From a virus, in the IMG/VR virus record IMGVR_UViG_3300042691_018498, positions 1 to 32,287 of that record: a stretch of 32,287 nt of DNA; one strand, 5' to 3'. Positions 24,858 to 32,112 of the stretch are shown here, in pieces. The translations under genes and the position numbers were made by a program. Position 1 is the first letter of the stretch, and every line of letters begins with the position of its first letter. The notes under the pieces are model-generated. The model was not told where the DNA came from and did not search any database. It worked only from the letters and a program-made list of their open reading frames with translations.

Positions 24858-24863
24858 TATTTA
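24858..24863 (-). promoter_or_regulatory. Minus-strand TAAATA motif five bases from an ATG
   Basis: On the minus strand TAAATA is followed by TGTCT and then ATG (24852), which reproduces the spacing at 3231 and 13343. It lies in the 175-bp gap 24738-24912, where the plus strand has no gene. Confidence 0.35.
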
Positions 24864-24887
24864 ACAACCCTGATAATCCAATACAAT
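24860..24887 (+). promoter_or_regulatory. Weak sigma70-like promoter before the packaging module
   Basis: TTTAAC (24860-24865) and TACAAT (24882-24887) with a 16-bp spacer lie 25 bp before the ATG at 24913. TACAAT matches TATAAT at five of six positions, while the -35 box matches at three. The rest of the 175-bp gap (24738-24912) shows no plus-strand gene. Confidence 0.35.
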
Positions 24888-24912
24888 CATATATAACCAA
24901 AGGAAACACACA

Positions 24913-25278
24913 ATGGGACAAGCAAGACTACGTGCCAAGGAAATAGCAGAGATCAAGCGGTGGGGCGGTCGTCTGATTGACACACCTGAGAAGACCCGGC
25001 CAGTGATGTTTAGAGCAGGCGATGACATGTGGATGATAACTGACGGGGAGTTTGGCGCAGAGCTTGCTCAAGCACATGAACTCAAACATCCCATAGAAGT
25101 GCAAGCAGCCATGGCACGGTTAGCACTTATAGCAGAACGGTCAGGACTAAAGGAAGCGGAATGTCAGCAGTGGTTTATGTTGCAACTCAAAATCTATGCT
25201 GACGCAAAATTAGCAACTCCCATGCCAAAACCCATTGTATTTGCGCAGTCGCTAAATATGAATAACAATCAGAAATAA
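24913..25278 (+). CDS. Uncharacterised phage protein (MGQARxRA start)
   Basis: The product has 121 residues. The N-terminus MGQARLRAKEIAEIKRWGG is a start I have seen on unnamed phage proteins. The middle holds PVMFRAGDDMWMITDGEFG, and the rest is helical (EVQAAMARLALIAERSGLKE). No membrane segment or catalytic motif is visible. AAGGA lies 9 bases upstream. The end of the gene contains the CTAAATA motif that may drive the following methyltransferase. It is the first gene of the plus-strand packaging block. Function unknown. Confidence 0.7.
   Translation: MGQARLRAKEIAEIKRWGGRLIDTPEKTRPVMFRAGDDMWMITDGEFGAELAQAHELKHPIEVQAAMARLALIAERSGLKEAECQQWFMLQLKIYADAKLATPMPKPIVFAQSLNMNNNQK
25252..25258 (+). 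promoter_or_regulatory. T4-late-like CTAAATA before the ParB-methyltransferase gene
   Basis: CTAAATA lies inside the last codons of the preceding gene. Predicted +1 is 25264, giving a 31-nt leader with AGGAAAAG before the ATG at 25295. No -35 box is visible. Confidence 0.45.
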
Positions 25279-25294
25279 TCAGATAGGAAAAGAT

Positions 25295-26689
25295 ATGAAC
25301 ATAGTAATGACACCCATCAACGACATCAAACCCTACGCCAAAAACCCGCGTAAGAATGATCGTGCTGTGGCCACAGTGGCCAACTCAATCGAGCAGTATG
25401 GATTCCAACAGCCCATCGTGGTGGACCGAGACCATGTGATAGTGGTAGGACACACGCGATATCGTGCGGCACACAAACTAAACCTCACCCAAGTGCCAGT
25501 GATTGTGGCGGACACACTTACAGACGAACAGGTGCGAGCCTACAGACTTATGGACAACCGTAGCAACGAAAACGCACAGTGGGACAACAATCTGCTGATG
25601 GAAGAACTTCAGGAAATGCTGGACGGTATAACCATTCAAGATGTGAGTTATCAGTCGGGATTCTCAGAAAGCGAACTCAACCGCCTGTTCAGCAGTGATC
25701 ACGACTTACTGGATCAGGTGCGCGATGTACTCACGCCCGAAACCTATAGTGAGTCAGGCGATGTATGGGTCCTGGGTCGCCATCGCATAGTGAACGGCGA
25801 CTCAACCGCCGCGGACACAGTGGCAGCACTGTTAGGCACAGAAAAGATTGATCTAGTGTGGGAAGACGCTCCTTACGGTGTGGCATACCAGACGCCCAAT
25901 GGTATCAATCACTCCAAAGAGTATAGAGAACTCACCAATCATCTTATCGCCAACGACTCATTGAGTGGCGAAAAACTAGACGCATTCCTGGACGCACATC
26001 TCCGAGCAGTGATGCCTTACGTAAAACCTGGAGCCAGCCTGTACTGGTGTCATGACATTAGATACAATCATCAGTTCAAACAAGTGCTGGAAAAGAACAA
26101 CGTACACATAGCAGACACTCTGATCTGGCGCAAGAACAACGCCAGCACCTGGCTTACAGACTACGCCAAATACTACGAGCCCATTATCTACGGCTGGAAG
26201 TCAGGAGCAGAACACTCCTGGTACGGCCACAAGATGCATCCCAACGCATTTGACCTAGACGATCTAGAAAAGAAAACACCCGCACAATTGATCAAGATTA
26301 TTCGAGACTTTGACACCAACTATCAAGAGTTCAAAAAAGAGCCACGCAAAACAGCCAGGCTACATCCCACAGTCAAACCAGTGAAACTGATAGAGTATCA
26401 CATGATCAACAGCAGTCAGGTTAATGACATAGTGTACGATGGCTTCTCAGGATCAGGATCAACCTTGATGGCAGCAGAGATATCAGGTCGCTGTGCTCGC
26501 TGTGTGGAACTGGAGCCCAAGTTTGTGGACGTGACCATACGACGCTGGCAAGAGCTAACAGGCCTACAGGCAGTGAGAGAGAGTGATGGTGTGCTGTGGG
26601 ATGACTTGGCCAATCCAGAACCTTTCGACCGTGATCAGGCCCTACACAACAACATGACAGAACTATTTGATCTGCCCACAGGAACCTAA
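25295..26689 (+). CDS. ParB-like nuclease/DNA methyltransferase fusion (beta-class)
   Basis: The product has 464 residues. Residues 1-90 are a ParB/Srx-type domain (DIKPYAKNPRKND, IVVDRDHVIVVGHTRYRAAH). Residues 155-460 form an N6-adenine/N4-cytosine methyltransferase in beta order. Motif IV comes first (IDLVWEDAPYG, residues 186-195) and motif I is near the end (YDGFSGSGSTLMAAE, 381-395), after HPTVKP. The motif IV tetrapeptide is DAPY rather than the usual DPPY. ParB-methyltransferase fusions are frequent in phages and usually have no partner nuclease, acting in self-protection or packaging. The target sequence cannot be read from the protein. AGGAAAAG precedes the start. The stop abuts the next ATG. 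Confidence 0.85.
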   Translation: MNIVMTPINDIKPYAKNPRKNDRAVATVANSIEQYGFQQPIVVDRDHVIVVGHTRYRAAHKLNLTQVPVIVADTLTDEQVRAYRLMDNRSNENAQWDNNLLMEELQEMLDGITIQDVSYQSGFSESELNRLFSSDHDLLDQVRDVLTPETYSESGDVWVLGRHRIVNGDSTAADTVAALLGTEKIDLVWEDAPYGVAYQTPNGINHSKEYRELTNHLIANDSLSGEKLDAFLDAHLRAVMPYVKPGASLYWCHDIRYNHQFKQVLEKNNVHIADTLIWRKNNASTWLTDYAKYYEPIIYGWKSGAEHSWYGHKMHPNAFDLDDLEKKTPAQLIKIIRDFDTNYQEFKKEPRKTARLHPTVKPVKLIEYHMINSSQVNDIVYDGFSGSGSTLMAAEISGRCARCVELEPKFVDVTIRRWQELTGLQAVRESDGVLWDDLANPEPFDRDQALHNNMTELFDLPTGT

Positions 26690-27235
26690 ATGGACGCACA
26701 ACAACTACAACAAGAACTTGAGCGAGCCGCAACCAGTCTTCTCACGGACGATGAGATAGTAAAAAGCCTGGGCATAACACAGACACAACTGAATCGAAAC
26801 TACGCTGTGGTGGAACGAGCACGCCTAAAGCTAAAACAAAAGCTCAACGCCAAACGCATTAACGACGCTGCTCAGGGACCAGGTGCTGATCAACTGGTGC
26901 AAAGCATACCCAAAAGCCGTGCTGGAGGACGTAGACCAGGAGCAGGCAGACCAGCAGGCAGTACCAACAAGATATCTATACAAAGCATATTGACCAGCGT
27001 GTACAGCCACACAGGTGAAAATCTAGAAGATCTCATAGCACAAGGCTATGCAGAAAGCATAGAAAACAACGACCGTAATACTCGTCTACAATACGAAAAG
27101 ATGTTTCTGGGCAAAGTAGTAGGAGATCGAGTCAACGTAGAACACTCAGAAGATCCACAGCAACTGGAACACAAGCAAGCAGCATTCAGAGAAGCACTAG
27201 CCAAACTTAACGAAATTGCCACCTCAACTAAATAA
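26690..27235 (+). CDS. Probable terminase small subunit
   Basis: The product has 181 residues. Residues 10-65 resemble a helix-turn-helix region (LTDDEIVKSLGITQTQLNRN, ERARLKLKQKLNA). Residues 87-108 carry a basic GRRPGAGRPAGSTNK hook, and the C-terminal half is helical (YEKMFLGKVVGDRVNVEHSE). An HTH followed by a GRPxGS hook and an oligomerisation helix is common in small terminase subunits. The gene lies about 3.3 kb upstream of the large subunit, in the same direction. It could instead be another DNA-binding accessory protein. The ATG directly follows the preceding stop. Confidence 0.55.
   Translation: MDAQQLQQELERAATSLLTDDEIVKSLGITQTQLNRNYAVVERARLKLKQKLNAKRINDAAQGPGADQLVQSIPKSRAGGRRPGAGRPAGSTNKISIQSILTSVYSHTGENLEDLIAQGYAESIENNDRNTRLQYEKMFLGKVVGDRVNVEHSEDPQQLEHKQAAFREALAKLNEIATSTK
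27228..27234 (+). promoter_or_regulatory. T4-late-like CTAAATA near a start without Shine-Dalgarno
   Basis: CTAAATA overlaps the stop region of the small terminase gene. The ATG at 27243 lies eight bases after it. With T4 late spacing +1 would be 27240, leaving only a 3-nt leader, and no Shine-Dalgarno is visible. Confidence 0.5.
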
Positions 27236-27242
27236 TCGTACT

Positions 27243-27404
27243 ATGCCACTGATCAAATCACAATCCATGAAGGCCTTCAAGGAAAACATTAAAAAGGAAG
27301 TAGCTGCCGGTAAGCCCACCAAGCAAGCCGTGGCCATTGCCTATGCTACAAAACGTGCGGCTGGTACAACAAAGACTTCGAAGTCAAAAGGAAAAACTAA
27401 ATGA
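27243..27404 (+). CDS. Small lysine-rich phage protein
   Basis: The product has 53 residues from the ATG at 27243. A TTG at 27216 in the same frame would overlap the preceding gene and the promoter motif, so it is rejected. It is very basic: MPLIKSQSMKAFKENIKKEV, then AGKPTKQAVAIAYATKRAA and a lysine/serine/threonine tail. Small proteins with the GKPxKQAVAIAY core are common in phage genomes and have no known function. The charge suggests DNA or RNA contact. The stop overlaps the next ATG (ATGA). Confidence 0.7.
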   Translation: MPLIKSQSMKAFKENIKKEVAAGKPTKQAVAIAYATKRAAGTTKTSKSKGKTK

Positions 27405-27865
27405 AACCCAATTCAAAAACACAGAGTGATACCACACTCAAGTTTGACGGTGCTGAACGTGAAACCACTGGCCGTGTACGTGCTGGTGTGCATGTGAACA
27501 AATGGAGCGGTCATCTTAATGATGGCAGGCTTGTGAACAAAGGTCGTGGACCCACAGTGGGCAACAACGGCATGTGCGACACGCCCAAGAACCTTGGTGC
27601 CTCAGTTACCAAAGACGCACACTCTCGTGCTCCTGTAAGTGCAGTACCAAGCCTGCCCAAGCAAGGCTCAGTGCGTGACAACATCAACCGTGGAGCACAA
27701 GTGCGTGGTTCCGGAATGACTGCTGTGAAGAAGCCTTCCAATCCTGATTCAATCCGCATTGGTCAAGGTGGTGGCACAAGCTATGGTGCAGTTACCAAAG
27801 GCTCACGTCCAGTGGCTGCTGGTTCAACTGGCGGCATCAACTACGGCCCCAAGAGCCAATACTAA
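27401..27865 (+). CDS. Glycine-rich protein with RGPTxGN motif
   Basis: The product has 154 residues and is basic and disordered-looking, rich in G, N, S, T and K. Around residue 48 it contains VNKGRGPTVGNNGMC, a motif that recurs twice in the 108-residue gene at 28226. The C-terminus GTSYGAVTKGSRPVAAGSTG then NYGPKSQY is aromatic-terminated, like a peptide tail. AAAGGAAAAAC precedes the ATG. It overlaps the lysine-rich gene. No named family was recognised. A small virion or capsid-associated protein is possible. Confidence 0.65.
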   Translation: MKPNSKTQSDTTLKFDGAERETTGRVRAGVHVNKWSGHLNDGRLVNKGRGPTVGNNGMCDTPKNLGASVTKDAHSRAPVSAVPSLPKQGSVRDNINRGAQVRGSGMTAVKKPSNPDSIRIGQGGGTSYGAVTKGSRPVAAGSTGGINYGPKSQY

Positions 27866-27875
27866 GAGATAGACT

Positions 27876-28226
27876 ATGAGTATACCATTTTCCCCCGTGG
27901 GTCCTTCAATCATTGCTGCCTACGCAGATGATTCAACTGACACTGCCATCACCATCACACCAGGTTCAGCAGGCTTGCCCAATGTGCTTTACTGTGTGAA
28001 CGTGGACACAGCCAATGTGGTTGTGGTCAACACTTCATTTGACGCACTGGACACCAATGCCAGTATCCCCACATCAGGTGCCAATGGTGTCGGTGTTGTG
28101 ATTGGTCCATCAAGCACAGCAATGATTCGACTGCCACAAGTGCCTTATGTGTCAGGCAACCTTTATGTGTCAGTGGCAGGTGATTCAGCCACTGGCAACG
28201 TATTCATCACACCCGGAGTAGTATAA
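27876..28226 (+). CDS. Beta-rich small structural-type protein
   Basis: The product has 116 residues, rich in V, T, S, A and N, with alternating hydrophobic strands (LPNVLYCVNVDTANVVVVNT, GVGVVIGPSSTAMIRLP, SGNLYVSVAGDSATGNVFIT). This is the look of an Ig-like or decoration-type beta sandwich. It sits between the two RGPTxGN genes and is coupled to the second by TAATG. The ribosome site is weak (AAGAGA). A capsid decoration or fibre-related role is inference only. Confidence 0.6.
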   Translation: MSIPFSPVGPSIIAAYADDSTDTAITITPGSAGLPNVLYCVNVDTANVVVVNTSFDALDTNASIPTSGANGVGVVIGPSSTAMIRLPQVPYVSGNLYVSVAGDSATGNVFITPGVV

Positions 28227-28552
28227 TGAGAACATCAACAACCAATATGAATGCCAAGAGCATCAATCAGAAACGTGGCCCCACAACAGGCAACACCAAC
28301 ACAGGGTCAAAACGTGCTGACTTCATGAGCGAGAAGGCCAAGTCAGGATCAGAGAAATCTGCCCTGGCTGATATGGTAACAGACGCTGTGGCACGCCGTG
28401 GCGAACTAATGAGATCAGTAAGAGATCCAGCAGTGGAGCCACTCAAGCCCAAGGTCAATGTTGGTCGTGGTCCTACCAAAGGCAACGCTGGCCGACAACA
28501 GAAGTCAGCAGCAGCCCGCAAGGGTGCGCTAGGCGCCAGTTCCGGTTATTGA
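28226..28552 (+). CDS. Basic disordered protein with two RGPTxGN motifs
   Basis: The product has 108 residues, high in K, S, R and G. It carries NQKRGPTTGNTNTGSK near residue 15 and NVGRGPTKGNAGRQQK near residue 80, matching the motif of the gene at 27401. Between them is a short helix (SALADMVTDAVARRGELMRS). The end is GALGASSGY. The shared motif suggests the two proteins bind the same partner or descend from one gene. Its start overlaps the upstream stop, and a strong terminator follows. Confidence 0.65.
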   Translation: MRTSTTNMNAKSINQKRGPTTGNTNTGSKRADFMSEKAKSGSEKSALADMVTDAVARRGELMRSVRDPAVEPLKPKVNVGRGPTKGNAGRQQKSAAARKGALGASSGY

Positions 28553-28561
28553 TTAACCCCC

Positions 28562-28596
28562 ACTTGGGCACACAAGGGTGTGCTCAAGTTTATGTT
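28562..28596 (+). terminator. Intrinsic terminator inside the packaging module
   Basis: A 12-bp stem ACTTGGGCACAC (28562-28573) pairs with GTGTGCTCAAGT (28578-28589), with one G-T wobble and loop AAGG. It is followed by TTTATGTT. It ends the small-gene block 27243-28552. The next gene has its own ribosome site but no clear promoter, so readthrough may be partial. Confidence 0.7.
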
Positions 28597-28612
28597 CTGA
28601 CAAGGAAAAGAT

Positions 28613-29404
28613 ATGAACAACAAACCTAAACCCACCCCCGCAGAAAACATCTGGGATGACGCTGTAGAACCTGCAGTGCCCTCTGAACCAGAAGCCCGAC
28701 CCACCCGAGTCAAGAAGCCATCAGAGCCCGCACCTGTTGATCGTGAGTTCGATATCGAAGGTCTAATGACTGACTTTCCCACAGCCAAGGACCTTGAACG
28801 CTTTGTGTACGACGAAACAGGCATTGTGCTGAACCTTAAAGGTCGTGCCAACAAACTCAAATATCAAATAGCCATGGACACACTCAACGGTGTGAACGTG
28901 GAAGAGAAGTATATTGGACGAGACAATCCTTACCTGGACAAGACTGACCTTGTGCCTGAAGAGCCTCTGAAAACTCTGCCTCCCAAGGATGCTTCAATCC
29001 CAGGTCGTGATCAGATTCAAAATGAATTCTTCACTGCGTTTGTGCCACACTCGGATAGTGAATATCACTCACAAGGTCGCAAGATGCACTGCACGTTTAA
29101 GAAGTACAAGAATGGCATGATCACCTATGAAGTGATTGGACCCATTGAGCCACGCCCTTATGGTGAAAAAATTGACAAGTGGGGCAAGGTTCGTCCTGAG
29201 ATTATCAAGTGGGTAGATCCGCGCACAGGTGAACAAATTGTGCAACGCACTGATGGCACACTGACTCCTATTGGACGACGCTTGCGAGCCATGATGCAGA
29301 CCTTCCGTTACAACACAACCAATCAATGGGTGCGTTATGTGGATCGTGACTTCATTAGCCTGGATCACAAGGCAGCCATCAACCCCTGGGAACTAGATGA
29401 GTAA
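28613..29404 (+). CDS. Uncharacterised phage protein (263 residues)
   Basis: The first 45 residues are disordered and proline-rich (ENIWDDAVEPAVPSEPEARP). Residues 50-85 form a helical block (AKDLERFVYDETGIVLNLKG). From 140 on the sequence is beta-rich with many charged residues (KYKNGMITYEVIGPIEPRPY, MMQTFRYNTTNQWVRYVDRD). No catalytic motif was recognised. AAGGAAAAG precedes the ATG. The end overlaps the next gene by 8 bp. The position between terminase genes suggests packaging or head completion, without proof. Confidence 0.7.
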   Translation: MNNKPKPTPAENIWDDAVEPAVPSEPEARPTRVKKPSEPAPVDREFDIEGLMTDFPTAKDLERFVYDETGIVLNLKGRANKLKYQIAMDTLNGVNVEEKYIGRDNPYLDKTDLVPEEPLKTLPPKDASIPGRDQIQNEFFTAFVPHSDSEYHSQGRKMHCTFKKYKNGMITYEVIGPIEPRPYGEKIDKWGKVRPEIIKWVDPRTGEQIVQRTDGTLTPIGRRLRAMMQTFRYNTTNQWVRYVDRDFISLDHKAAINPWELDE

Positions 29405-29717
29405 TCCCACACCACAAGTTCGTGATGGTATGATCCACGCTGCCCAACAGGCCCGAGCAGTGGATGATACCAAGATCCTACAAAAGGTCAATGCTGTGAA
29501 TCGTGAAGCGTTTACACAACGCTTTCCCAATCAGATTGAACATCACATGCGACTGATCTCTGAACGGCTGCAAGGCTGTCTAACCAAGCCTCATGGCTTT
29601 GTGCTGGATCACCCTGACTCCTGGCCAGCCTCAGCAGATGAAATCTTTGCTCTAAGCCACGCACTCAAAAATCTAAATGAAGTGCGTAGAGACTGGCGCT
29701 TACCAGATCCTGAATAA
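29397..29717 (+). CDS. Uncharacterised helical phage protein (106 residues)
   Basis: The product is soluble and mostly helical (GMIHAAQQARAVDDTKILQK, NQIEHHMRLISERLQGCLTK, EIFALSHALKNLNEVRRDWR). The start overlaps the previous gene by 8 bp and the stop overlaps the methyltransferase ATG (TAATG), so it is translationally coupled on both sides. No family was recognised. Confidence 0.65.
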   Translation: MSNPTPQVRDGMIHAAQQARAVDDTKILQKVNAVNREAFTQRFPNQIEHHMRLISERLQGCLTKPHGFVLDHPDSWPASADEIFALSHALKNLNEVRRDWRLPDPE

Positions 29718-30508
29718 TGTTTCCATACATAGGCGGCAAGGCACATCACATACGGCACCTGGATCGCATATTTCCACTTGACCCCGTACACACATTTGTA
29801 GATGTGTTTGGTGGAGCAGGCTGGGTCACTGTGCGTAGCCAGGCCAGTCAACGAGCACACCATCGTGTTTACAATGACGCCAATCCACACCTGGCCAACA
29901 TCTTCCAATGGTTCAGCACTGACCCTGGGGCTGTGCTGGCACAACTTGAAGCCTGGCCACAGCAAGATGCCCAGTTGTATCGACAGTTCCAGCAAGACAT
30001 CTTTGGTAGCAATCCAGAACCATTGAGTCTAATCACAGCAGCCAAATACCTTTACATTGAGGTTCAGAGTTTCTCTGGCAACACTCTGGGACTGAACTCA
30101 AGTGTGTATTTTGACAGCATCCATACCATCAATCCTCTAATCAAGAAACTACAACACGCACCAACCTTGCGCAGTCTTGGCGGCATTGATCGTGTAACAA
30201 ACCTGGATTGCTGTGAACTCATTGATCAACTGGACTCACCTGACACCTTTTTCTATTGTGATCCACCTTACTATTCCAAAGAGCACTACTACACACACGC
30301 CTTTGGACGTGACGACCACAAGGCCCTGGCCACAAAGTTAAAGCAGTGCCAGGGTCGTTGGGCATTGAGTTATTATGAATTTGATGAACTCAATCAATGG
30401 TTCCCGCGTGATCAATACACCTGGCACACCTACTCAATCAGCAAACAAAGTTCAAGCCGACGCAACAAAACACGCGGGCAGGAAGTGGTCATAACCAACT
30501 ATGCTTGA
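29717..30508 (+). CDS. D12-class (Dam-like) DNA adenine methyltransferase
   Basis: The product has 263 residues, close to Dam at about 270-280. The motif order is alpha-class: PYIGGK (3-8), a SAM-binding FVDVFGGAGWV (27-37), YNDANPHLANIF (52-63) and the catalytic DPPYYS (182-187, after FFYC). The C-terminus (SSRRNKTRGQEVVITNY) matches the usual basic ending with EVVITN. D12 enzymes methylate adenine N6, often in GATC. The target here is not shown. No restriction partner is adjacent, so it is probably an orphan protecting phage DNA. It overlaps the terminase gene by 8 bp. Confidence 0.9.
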   Translation: MFPYIGGKAHHIRHLDRIFPLDPVHTFVDVFGGAGWVTVRSQASQRAHHRVYNDANPHLANIFQWFSTDPGAVLAQLEAWPQQDAQLYRQFQQDIFGSNPEPLSLITAAKYLYIEVQSFSGNTLGLNSSVYFDSIHTINPLIKKLQHAPTLRSLGGIDRVTNLDCCELIDQLDSPDTFFYCDPPYYSKEHYYTHAFGRDDHKALATKLKQCQGRWALSYYEFDELNQWFPRDQYTWHTYSISKQSSSRRNKTRGQEVVITNYA

Positions 30509-32111
30509 TCCTGTGATCCTCATGCGTAGAGCCCTGCGCTGGGTGCTGGACCAACACGACATAGCACCAGAAGCCTGGCACACCATGCCCACCAACACAC
30601 AGCAGCACCTGCAAGAACTGGTGATTGCTGTGGCTGATGACATGCGCTACAATGGTCTCAAATACTTTAGACCTTTTGAACACCAAAAGAAGTTCTTTAC
30701 CACCACTACAGATCGTAGAGGCATTCTTGCTGCCAACAGGATTGGTAAAACAGTGAGCACCTGTTATGAAACAGCCTACCATCTCACAGGCTTGTATCCA
30801 GACTGGTGGCAGGGACACAGATTCGACAAGAGTATTACAGTTATGGTGGCAGGTGAAGGCTGGAGTCAGGTTGCGCTGGTGCTACAACAAGAGTTGCTGG
30901 GCACACCAGATGTAAAACTGCGTGATCAACTGGGCACAGGAGCCATACCCCGAGACTGCATTGTGGTTGATACCATGCGCGGTGATGGAGCCAATTGTAT
31001 TGGTGCTGAGATACGCCATGTGACAGGATCAAAAAGCTACCTGTTGTTTGCCAACTACACACAAGAGGTGCGACAACTACAGGGTTTCAAACTGAACCTT
31101 GCGGTGTTTGATGAACAGCCACCAGATGACTTCTTCTCTGAGATAGTCACACGTACCGCCACCACACAGGGCATGGTCATGTGTTCATTCACACCACTCA
31201 AGGGTCTCAATGGCTTGGTATCAAAGTTCTGGAATAGAGAAGAAGGCTATGACTATGTGCGTGTGGCCTGGGATGATGTGCCTGAATATGATCCCTGGGG
31301 CGAACCATTCCTACTACAAAGCACAAGAGATCAACTGGAACGCGACTACCTACCACACGAGCGTGAAGCACGTATGCAGGGCAAGCCCATTCAGGGCAAA
31401 GGTGCTGTGTTCCAGGTACGTGAATGGCCCACCTACCGGCCGTCAGAGATTGACTTCCGCAGCCTGCCCAACATACATAGAATCATTGCCTTGGACTTAG
31501 GCTTGGTCAACGACAAGACAGTTATCACACTCATGTACTGGGATCCTTATGAACGCACAGCATATCTACACAAACAGATCTTGGTGCAGGGCATTGAAGA
31601 GGCTGTGCCCACACAGTATATCAACCATTTACTTCGTCCTGAAGTGTTTGGCACTCCTATTGTTCTACCTGCTGACGCATCAACTGCTGGCAGATACACC
31701 ATGAGTGCCAGTTCCATAAGAGAACTATTCGAATCATACGAACTCAATGTGTATAGCAAGGCCATTATGAATCCGCCTGACTCAGAAGGCCGTGTGACCA
31801 ATCACAAAAGCTATGGCATAAACCAAATGCGTCAGATGCTGGAAGTGGGCAGCCTAATGGTCAACGAGAACTGTGTGGACTTCCTGCGTGAAGCACAGAA
31901 CTACTATGTGGACAGCCAAGGCAGGTTCTCTGACCCAGATGACTGTATTGATTCAGCAAGATATGCTATACTGGGATGTCTCAATGGGTTGGCAGAACCC
32001 TGGGACAATCGCTCACCCCAACAACGCATGGCAGCACAGCGAGATCGTTATGTGCGTAGAGATGAATCTACCAAGCCAGCGTGGAAACGCTCTTACTCAC
32101 CGGATGCTTAA
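30501..32111 (+). CDS. terL: Terminase large subunit (packaging ATPase/nuclease)
   Basis: The product has 536 residues, a typical length. The ATPase domain has a Walker A-like AANRIGKT (77-84) and Walker B LAVFDE (200-205), followed by the coupling SFTPLKG (229-235). The RNase H-like nuclease has ALDLG (D332), LPADAS (D392) and DPDDCIDSARY (D481/D484), placing the expected metal ligands in order. It pumps DNA into the prohead through the portal and cuts concatemers. The start overlaps the methyltransferase stop by 8 bp. An internal ATG at 30525 is less likely because the coupling favours 30501. Confidence 0.9.
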   Translation: MLDPVILMRRALRWVLDQHDIAPEAWHTMPTNTQQHLQELVIAVADDMRYNGLKYFRPFEHQKKFFTTTTDRRGILAANRIGKTVSTCYETAYHLTGLYPDWWQGHRFDKSITVMVAGEGWSQVALVLQQELLGTPDVKLRDQLGTGAIPRDCIVVDTMRGDGANCIGAEIRHVTGSKSYLLFANYTQEVRQLQGFKLNLAVFDEQPPDDFFSEIVTRTATTQGMVMCSFTPLKGLNGLVSKFWNREEGYDYVRVAWDDVPEYDPWGEPFLLQSTRDQLERDYLPHEREARMQGKPIQGKGAVFQVREWPTYRPSEIDFRSLPNIHRIIALDLGLVNDKTVITLMYWDPYERTAYLHKQILVQGIEEAVPTQYINHLLRPEVFGTPIVLPADASTAGRYTMSASSIRELFESYELNVYSKAIMNPPDSEGRVTNHKSYGINQMRQMLEVGSLMVNENCVDFLREAQNYYVDSQGRFSDPDDCIDSARYAILGCLNGLAEPWDNRSPQQRMAAQRDRYVRRDESTKPAWKRSYSPDA

Positions 32112-32112
32112 A

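Noticed and set aside
27216-27242. TTG start of the lysine-rich small gene
   Set aside because: It overlaps the preceding gene and the CTAAATA motif. ATG 27243 starts the recognisable MPLIKSQSMKAF sequence.
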